Below are positions 55,099 to 60,741 of a stretch of DNA of 60,741 bases, one piece after another. The translations under genes and the position numbers were made by a program. Source of the DNA: Alphaproteobacteria bacterium (GTDB lineage Bacteria; Pseudomonadota; Alphaproteobacteria; UBA6615); contig JAJFJA010000072.1 of assembly GCA_021774445.1 (NCBI GenBank), positions 1 to 60,741 on the forward strand, in the 5' to 3' direction. The notes under the pieces were generated by a model that saw only the letters and a list, made by a program, of their open reading frames with translations, was not told the origin of the DNA and did not search any database. Position 1 is the stretch's first letter. Each line of letters opens with the position of its first letter.

Positions 55099-56568
55099 CT
55101 AAGCCGCACCGGAGGCCAGCGTGCGCAGAGCCTCGCGTACTTCGCGCTCGGCCGCGGTGACCGTATCGGCGATGCCGATGAGGTGCTCTCCCTCACCATG
55201 GACGATGTAGCCCGGGCTGAGAAAGACGGCACCGACGTTCGATCCGGGTGTGAACAAGCGACCGGCCAGGGCATCGACCGCCCATTCGAACGTGTGCGGT
55301 GCGAGGTTGAGGCCGGTTTTCTGTGCGACTACGAAGGGGTGGCGCATCCACTTGCCGGTGAGACGGTTGACCAGAGTCATCGGCACCGAGACCCCGCCCC
55401 AGCGTCCGTTGCACTCCAGCCAATGGAGTTCGGCCTGCTCCATGTCGCGTCCGACGAGTACGGAATCGAAACTGCAACGGCCGAAATAGCCTAATGATTG
55501 CAACAGATATGCGAGCTTACCGGCCTCACCGACAATTCGCTCCACGACGTGGCTGGGTGCCGTGCAAGGCCGCGCGCCGACGAATTCCGCCGATGGGCCT
55601 GAGACGATCTGCTCGAAAATGCCCTCAATGATTGGCAGGCCGTCGTGTGCTCCGGGGATCCAGGTCTGGACAGAGGGGCTGCTAACCACCGGTGCGTCCC
55701 ACACCGAAACCATAAGCGGATAGGCTCCTGCCGCACCGCGTCGGTTTAGCTGATCGAGCAGCAAGTCGCGAACGTCCCGCGGTGCCAACGGGCGCAGTTG
55801 CTGGGCGTTAAGCACGACATTGCCGAGTGAGCCCGCGCTGTCCGGCACTTTTACGACGACCCGGTCGTATCGTCGGGCGATTGCGATGACTTGGGCCGTC
55901 AACGCGGCCGGGCCGAAGGCGGTGTGGCTTGTCGGCAGGGCATTGCGGCCAAGGGCCTCGGCGACCCGATGGGCAAACCAGAGTTTGTCGTTCACGCGGC
56001 GGCTGAGCCGCGGTGGCGGCGCTGCTACGTTCACCGCGACACCGGATGCTTCTGCGATCGCCTGGGCCAGGCGCCAGACGCTACCTGTGCCAATATAAGG
56101 GACGATGTTGATCTCACCGGACTCCCGGGCCCGGTCTGCCACGATCGACAGGATTTTCTCGTGCCGGGCGCAGCGGAGCGGCATCGGCGTGCGCACATTT
56201 CGGCCTGCGGAAGGAAGGCTCAAGACCCGGATCTGGCCGAGGCCGAGCACGTCCCGGCAATAGGCCTCAAACGCCGGAAATCGCTCGCCTTCGACGATAA
56301 CGAGGTCGTCGGCGCTAGCGAGTAGCAGCGGGCGGAACTTCAAGCTTGAGTCCCCGCCAGCGTCGGAGAACAGGTGGACCTCGCCATGGTCTTCGAACAG
56401 CAGCTTTGGCCCATCGCCCAGATTGGCCCTAACATCGGGGCCGAAAAAATCGGTTCGTTGCAGAGCTGGCTCCTCGGCCAGCAGGCGTCGGGCAAGCCGG
56501 TCCAACCGAACACGTTCTGCCGCCGATATCGTCGATGGGTACTGTGCGACGAATGGGATCGATGCCAT
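55099..56568 (-). CDS. ATP-grasp enzyme, PGM1-like
   Basis: 489 aa. The N-terminal part (to about 180) shows LVIVEGERFPAFEAYCRDVLGLGQ and is Rossmann-like, as in the pre-ATP-grasp domain. The ATP-grasp part (about 195-420) has VVVKVPDSAGSLGNVVL as the nucleotide loop and LHWLECNGRWGGVSVP as the Mg-binding E-x-N site. The layout recalls the amino-acid/peptide ligase PGM1 family, whose members join a carboxylate to an amine using ATP. The substrate is unknown. It is convergent with pncB (17 nt apart) and has no FNR-type box. Confidence 0.75.
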   Translation of the reverse strand: MASIPFVAQYPSTISAAERVRLDRLARRLLAEEPALQRTDFFGPDVRANLGDGPKLLFEDHGEVHLFSDAGGDSSLKFRPLLLASADDLVIVEGERFPAFEAYCRDVLGLGQIRVLSLPSAGRNVRTPMPLRCARHEKILSIVADRARESGEINIVPYIGTGSVWRLAQAIAEASGVAVNVAAPPPRLSRRVNDKLWFAHRVAEALGRNALPTSHTAFGPAALTAQVIAIARRYDRVVVKVPDSAGSLGNVVLNAQQLRPLAPRDVRDLLLDQLNRRGAAGAYPLMVSVWDAPVVSSPSVQTWIPGAHDGLPIIEGIFEQIVSGPSAEFVGARPCTAPSHVVERIVGEAGKLAYLLQSLGYFGRCSFDSVLVGRDMEQAELHWLECNGRWGGVSVPMTLVNRLTGKWMRHPFVVAQKTGLNLAPHTFEWAVDALAGRLFTPGSNVGAVFLSPGYIVHGEGEHLIGIADTVTAAEREVREALRTLASGAA

Positions 56569-56843
56569 CAGGGACTGATCGCTACAATAAGAACAACCGT
56601 CGTTCTCCCAATACGGTCGGTTCGGTCGGCGGCACTAGGGGACTCCGGAACCAGACATCCAAGTTATATCGGACGGACGGCGTTACGCACGCGCAAACGG
56701 AAACAACCCTCGGCTAGGCGCTGATCGGATGAACAAAACAGCAGGCCAACATGGCCCGCGTTCCGTTGCTTTTAAGGAGACCGGTGATCTCTTAGGATGA
56801 CGGCCCGATGGGGCCACGAATTGAGCAGAATCGAAGAGGTGTC

Positions 56844-57965
56844 ATGGTGCGGCGCTGGGCCGGACTCCTGGCGGGTGTGTGTTTCCTCTCCATGGCCGCG
56901 ACATCGGCCATGGCGCAGCAGGTCTGTGACCAGTCGCCAGAGGACGTGTTCCGCGACGTTTCGCCGACAATCGTATCCATCTTGGCGGTTTCTATCGATC
57001 CTTTCAGCGTCTCGAAGCGCCTGCAAACCGTGGTTGGATCGGGAGTCATCATCGATGATGCCGGCCACGTGTTGACGAACTCGCACATCGTCTTTGGCAG
57101 TCACTCGATTGCCGTCACCACGAGCCAGCAGGGGGTCATGGCGGCTGAGTTGGTCGGCGCCGATCCAATTCTGGACCTTGCCGTTCTTCGACTGCCGTCG
57201 TCCGACGGTGGCCTCACTGTCGCCAAGCTCGGGGATTCGGATTCCCTTGAAATCGGCCAAGACGTGCTGGCGATTGGGAATGCCTTCGGCATGGGCTTGT
57301 CGGTAACGAAGGGAATCGTTTCCGGGTTGAACCGCGTCGTCCGTCGCTCCCCGATGAGCTGGTTGGCGCCGCTCATTCAAACCGACGCGGCGATCAACGC
57401 CGGCAGCTCGGGGGGACCGCTGGTCGACCTGTGCGGCGAGGTTGTCGGTATCAACACGTTTCGCCTGGCCCAGGGTGATGGAATCGGGTTTTCGGTACCG
57501 CTGAACATCGCCAAGCAGGTCATTCCAGAGCTTATCCGGGAAGGGCGTATCAAAAGACCGTGGCATGGCATCAACGGAAAAATCATCGATTTGCCGTTGC
57601 AGGTGCTCCTCAGGGTGCCGCTGGTGCGTGGCCTCCTGGTGGAGACGGTCGAACCCGGCAGCGCCGCCGCTGAGATTGGACTGCGGGGCGGCAGTTTTCC
57701 CGTTCGAATTGGCGCCCAGGAGTATCTTCTGGGTGGTGACATCATAACGCACGTTAATGGCGAAAGGATAATGGAGCTGCAGACGGCGGTCCGCATCGTC
57801 GGATCGCTGGCGGTCGGCGACAAGGTTGCAATCGAATATTTCCGCGAAGGCATAGCGTATTCGGCCGAGGCGGTCCTGCCGGAGCGGCCGGTTCTGCCGA
57901 ACGATCTAACAAGTGTGCGCGATCGGCAGACCGACTACGTGCGCCGGTCCGGGAGCCTGCCGTAG
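56844..57965 (+). CDS. Periplasmic Deg-type serine protease with PDZ domain
   Basis: 373 aa from ATG 56844 (AGAGG just upstream); an ATG 12 codons earlier is less likely. Signal peptide LLAGVCFLSMAATSAMAQ. Trypsin-like domain with the full triad: His in VLTNSHIVF, Asp in PILDLAVLRL, Ser in NAGSSGGPLVD. A PDZ domain follows (about 260-350; VRGLLVETVEPGSAAAEIGLRGG). It is similar in size to DegS/S1C proteases with one PDZ. It would degrade or process misfolded envelope proteins. Confidence 0.9.
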   Translation: MVRRWAGLLAGVCFLSMAATSAMAQQVCDQSPEDVFRDVSPTIVSILAVSIDPFSVSKRLQTVVGSGVIIDDAGHVLTNSHIVFGSHSIAVTTSQQGVMAAELVGADPILDLAVLRLPSSDGGLTVAKLGDSDSLEIGQDVLAIGNAFGMGLSVTKGIVSGLNRVVRRSPMSWLAPLIQTDAAINAGSSGGPLVDLCGEVVGINTFRLAQGDGIGFSVPLNIAKQVIPELIREGRIKRPWHGINGKIIDLPLQVLLRVPLVRGLLVETVEPGSAAAEIGLRGGSFPVRIGAQEYLLGGDIITHVNGERIMELQTAVRIVGSLAVGDKVAIEYFREGIAYSAEAVLPERPVLPNDLTSVRDRQTDYVRRSGSLP

Positions 57966-57996
57966 CGGGCATAGGCAAGCCGGAGCGCGGGCGCCG

Positions 57997-58287
57997 CTAG
58001 CTCTCTATTGCGTCGAGCAGTGAGCGGACGTAACCGATTAGGTTGTGGTGGTGGTGGGGCTCGCTGCCTTCGGCGGCATAGCGGTGCTCAAGCACATCCT
58101 CGAGGTAGTCGATGACAGCGCGATAGAACATGCGGGTCGCTCGCTTCGGCTTGGCGACCATTATTTCTACTCTGATGCGCTCAACCAGCGCTTGCAGGTT
58201 GCTCAAATCGCAGCAACTCGCCTCGCTGACGAAGCGCTGCAGGTGCGCGAACTCCTGTTCTACCTTTTCGTCTTCGATCGTGGGCAT
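57997..58287 (-). CDS. Small hypothetical protein
   Basis: 96 aa from ATG 58287, divergent from the transporter gene. All-helical and charged: VEQEFAHLQRFVSEASCCDLSNLQALVERIRVEI-type sequence, then YRAVIDYLEDVLEHRYAAEG and a HHHH cluster. No family is recognised and no strong ribosome site is visible. The composition is that of a real soluble protein rather than a shadow of the plus strand, whose gene starts 40 nt away. Confidence 0.55.
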   Translation of the reverse strand: MPTIEDEKVEQEFAHLQRFVSEASCCDLSNLQALVERIRVEIMVAKPKRATRMFYRAVIDYLEDVLEHRYAAEGSEPHHHHNLIGYVRSLLDAIES

Positions 58288-58326
58288 CCACGAAACTCGC
58301 TTGCACTGGGACGGTCTGATCATACC

Positions 58327-60030
58327 ATGGCATCGGCTATGCCGCACTTAATAAGCCCGGCGGCCATGGTAGGTTGGCTCGTGACGAACAAAGTGGACAC
58401 ATCAGCAGGCGCGATCGGGCGCTGGGTCGATGAGACGATTTTCGATCTCGGACGGCAGTTCCGCTGGTCTTACCTGCCGCCGTTGATGGTCTATCTTGCC
58501 GCAGGGGTCTCTGGCCTGACCGCCATCGTCGGCACGTTCTTCGTGAAAGACTATCTCGGACTGTCGGCGGCCTTTCTCACCGGGTTGGTCTTTTGGGCGG
58601 GTCTGCCCTGGGCAATGAAAATGCCGCTCGGCCATCTGGTCGACATAATATGGCGCTGGAAGGCGTTGTTGGTCTATCTGGGCGCCGCTCTCGTCGCCGT
58701 CAGTATCGGCATCATGTACGCCCTTATCGCCCACCCGGCGGCGATGGCGGCCTTTATGAGCCTCGACGCGTGGTTCGTCCTGAGTGCGCTGTTGGCACCC
58801 ACAGGCTACGTCATCCAGGATGTGGTCGCCGATGCGATGACAGTGGAGGCTGTGCCGGTCGTCGACGCGCAAGGCGAACCCTATCCGGACAGCGCGATCA
58901 AAGCGATGCATACCACGATGCAAGCACTTGGCCGGTTCGCGATTATTAGCGGCTTTATTGTGGTCGCGGCGCTCAACATCACAATTTTCGCAGGCGTGGA
59001 GCTCCTGTCTGAAACGGAAAAGGCAGCTGTCTATGCGAATATTTATCTGCTGGCCTTGGCGATACCGGTCATCTCGATCGGTGGTGTCGTGCTTGGTTCC
59101 GTATCTCTCCGCAAACGCGCGAACAAGATGCGCCAACAGGGTCTTGACAGTAGCAAGATCGAACAGTTGCTCTATTTGCCGGCCGAGAAGGTTGAGCCCA
59201 ATTGGTGGATCTTCGGCGGCAGCGCCTTATTCGTGGCGTTCACGTTGGCTATGGGACTGGGCAAGGCGCCCTTTGCCCAGGAGATCGTTTTCTTCGGCTC
59301 AATGGCTATCGTTCTACTCTTGATGCACCGCCTGTTGCTTGAGCTCGACCACGACCTTCGCCGGACTCTGGTGGGGACCGCGATTATCATTTTCGTGTTT
59401 CGGGCAGTGCCTTTGCCTGGTCCCGGTGCAACGTGGTTCGAGATCGACGTATTGGGCTTCGACCAACAGTTCCTCGCGGTGCTGTCGCTGATCACCTCGG
59501 CGCTCGCCCTTGCTGGAATTGTGCTATTGCGGCCCCTCATGGCGAACCGGTCGATCGCTTATATCGTCGTCATCCTGACGATTGCGGCGGGTCTTCTGTC
59601 GCTGCCGAACATCGGCCTGTATTTTGGCATCCATCAATGGACTGCGGTCTGGAGCGGTGGGGTCATCGATGCCCGATTTATCGCGATTCTGGATACCGCG
59701 ATCGAATCTCCACTCGGACAGATATCGATGATCCCGATGCTCGCCTGGATCGCGAAAAACGCGCCGGCGCACTTGAAGGCAACATTCTTTGCCGTCATGG
59801 CTTCTTTCACCAATCTTGCGCTTTCGGCCAGTAGCCTGGCAACCAAACACATCAACCAGGTGTTCGTCGTGACTCGCGAAGTTCGTGACCGTATTTCAGG
59901 CTCGATCGAGGTCGCCGCCGACTACAGCCAACTCGGATCGGTCCTGATTATCGTGGCGCTTATCGTGGTCTTGGCGCCCCTGCTCACGGTCATGATCGTT
60001 CAGCATTCTCCGCTGCGGACACAGCAATAG
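58327..60030 (+). CDS. BT1-family (folate/biopterin-type) MFS transporter
   Basis: About 567 aa; ATG 58327, 58339 or 58366 are all possible and none has a clear ribosome site. Twelve to fourteen membrane helices. The pattern FFVKDYLGLSAAFLTGLVFWAGLPWAMKMPLGHLVD-like (positions about 75-110) and the YVIQDVVADAMTVEAVP segment are typical of bacterial BT1 relatives. A cytosolic loop (about 260-290; RANKMRQQGLDSSKIEQLL) separates the halves. Eukaryotic relatives carry folates or biopterin; the bacterial substrate is unknown. Confidence 0.75.
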   Translation: MASAMPHLISPAAMVGWLVTNKVDTSAGAIGRWVDETIFDLGRQFRWSYLPPLMVYLAAGVSGLTAIVGTFFVKDYLGLSAAFLTGLVFWAGLPWAMKMPLGHLVDIIWRWKALLVYLGAALVAVSIGIMYALIAHPAAMAAFMSLDAWFVLSALLAPTGYVIQDVVADAMTVEAVPVVDAQGEPYPDSAIKAMHTTMQALGRFAIISGFIVVAALNITIFAGVELLSETEKAAVYANIYLLALAIPVISIGGVVLGSVSLRKRANKMRQQGLDSSKIEQLLYLPAEKVEPNWWIFGGSALFVAFTLAMGLGKAPFAQEIVFFGSMAIVLLLMHRLLLELDHDLRRTLVGTAIIIFVFRAVPLPGPGATWFEIDVLGFDQQFLAVLSLITSALALAGIVLLRPLMANRSIAYIVVILTIAAGLLSLPNIGLYFGIHQWTAVWSGGVIDARFIAILDTAIESPLGQISMIPMLAWIAKNAPAHLKATFFAVMASFTNLALSASSLATKHINQVFVVTREVRDRISGSIEVAADYSQLGSVLIIVALIVVLAPLLTVMIVQHSPLRTQQ

Positions 60031-60741
60031 AGGCGAAGAACTTCGGGTCAGCCCTTTTGTGCTGGAGGCGCCACGCCGGTTCCCGCACTCACCGCGGGTG
60101 ATCTAACACCCAAACTCGCTCGCTCGGCCGCGCTGGGGTCCCGTTGCTGAACCTAGCCCAGGCAACGAACAGCCGGCCACCCATGGCCATCGGGACCACC
60201 AACCGTGTATAATCTCGGCCATGGAATATGAAATCGAAATCCACGATGTCTGGATCCCCGTCACGCGCGAGCAAGCGGAGCGCATATTCAAGGGTTGGGA
60301 ATTCGTGAACAAGTCGGCCGCCGGGTTCGAACATGGGCTCGACCGTTTGAACAGCTTGGCGCCCGGTGCGGAATGCGCGCTTGTCTCCGGCCATGTGCGC
60401 TTCCGCCGGATAGCATAGCCCCATACTTCGCGCAAAATCCGGGTTTTGACGGGGCGCCCGATGAACCCATGCTGTTTGCGGGCATCGGTCGGCGCCTCCT
60501 CCTTGCTTGGTCGTCTGGTACGGGCCGGAGGCGTGGGAGAGGTTGTCGGATCGTTTCGAGAACCTACCGACAAAGGGACTCGCAAAGTCACCGAAAACCA
60601 CCGGATTGATCCAGATCAAGGACACAGACATGACGCTGGTTATTGTTGGTTCTGGGGCACTAGGACGTTTTGGAACTATTGGGGGAAGTTACTGAGTTCT
60701 TGGGGCCCGACCCGGCAAGTTGTCGCTCAACGATAATGTTG
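60031..60741. other. Right-end region without a confident gene
   Basis: Several short frames compete. A minus frame 60089-60631 holds plausible stretches such as RLVHEFPTLEYALRLLARDGDPD, and a plus frame 60221-60418 begins MEYEIEIHDVWIPVTREQAE. Neither has a ribosome site or a recognisable family, and they overlap, so I make no gene call. The clear feature is the palindrome at 60606. Confidence 0.4.
60606..60619. promoter_or_regulatory. FNR/FixK/Anr-type binding site
   Basis: TTGAT-CCAG-ATCAA is a perfect TTGAY-N4-RTCAA palindrome. No convincing gene follows inside the window, so it most likely controls a gene starting just beyond 60741, or a minus-strand gene in the uncertain region to its left. 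Confidence 0.65.

Noticed and set aside
60221..60418. 65-codon plus-strand frame and competing minus-strand frame 60089-60631
   Set aside because: Both contain plausible stretches, but neither has a ribosome site or known family and they exclude each other; left as uncertain.

Overview
This window reads as the chromosome of a GC-rich alphaproteobacterium, probably of Rhodospirillales type. Signs are a TamA/TamB pair, a 17-kDa-surface-antigen-like lipoprotein, many PAS/CHASE/REC sensors and alphaproteobacterial tRNA-Met sequence. The species cannot be named from the sequence.

Layout. (1) 1-1664: edge of an integrated element, with a partial hypothetical gene, a 51-nt copy of the 3' end of tRNA-Met(CAT) that looks like an attachment site, and about 1 kb of degraded sequence. 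(2) 1692-9932: a tight plus-strand run holding a small hypothetical protein, a retropepsin-like protease (RimB type), RimK, a small channel-like membrane protein, a soluble MgtE-like half protein, full MgtE, an AstE/aspartoacylase-like Zn hydrolase, a ZntB/CorA transporter and an MscS channel. (3) 9950-16109: tamA-tamB. (4) 16119-18700: a second MscS-family channel. (5) 18840-27518: a minus-strand signalling array (REC-EAL, PAS-rich hybrid kinase, REC, CHASE kinase, REC, REC-GGDEF with a kinase-like tail). (6) 27.7-29.8 kb: an IS481-like remnant, a lipoprotein and a Gly-rich secreted EF-hand protein. (7) 30131-40701: beta-phosphoglucomutase/trehalose-phosphatase fusion, GH65 phosphorylase and a complete N-type ATPase operon atpDCQRBEFAG. 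(8) 40888-44833: small protein, L,D-transpeptidase, alanine-rich lipoprotein, threonine dehydrogenase and 2-amino-3-ketobutyrate CoA ligase. (9) 44852-51612 (minus): CBS-BON protein, amino-acid dehydrogenase, 2-oxoacid:ferredoxin oxidoreductase (gamma-delta, alpha, beta) and acyl-CoA synthetase. (10) 51849-60030: class II glutamine amidotransferase, HPF-cold-shock fusion, nicotinate phosphoribosyltransferase, an ATP-grasp enzyme, a Deg-type protease and a BT1-family transporter.

The main discovery is regulatory. Six perfect FNR/FixK/Anr-type palindromes (TTGAY-N4-RTCAA) lie in intergenic DNA at 29972, 40812, 42492, 51693, 52786 and 60606, with a one-mismatch copy at 29852. About 0.2 would be expected by chance in the whole window. 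All the intergenic ones fall in the right half, in front of the sugar-phosphorylase/N-ATPase run, the small-protein/transpeptidase pair, the threonine genes, the CBS-BON/dehydrogenase/ferredoxin-oxidoreductase operon, the amidotransferase and the ribosome-hibernation gene. I infer that 30-61 kb is an oxygen-controlled survival island: phosphorolytic sugar use, ferredoxin-linked amino-acid catabolism, a rotary ATPase able to pump ions, and ribosome protection. The regulator itself is not in the window.
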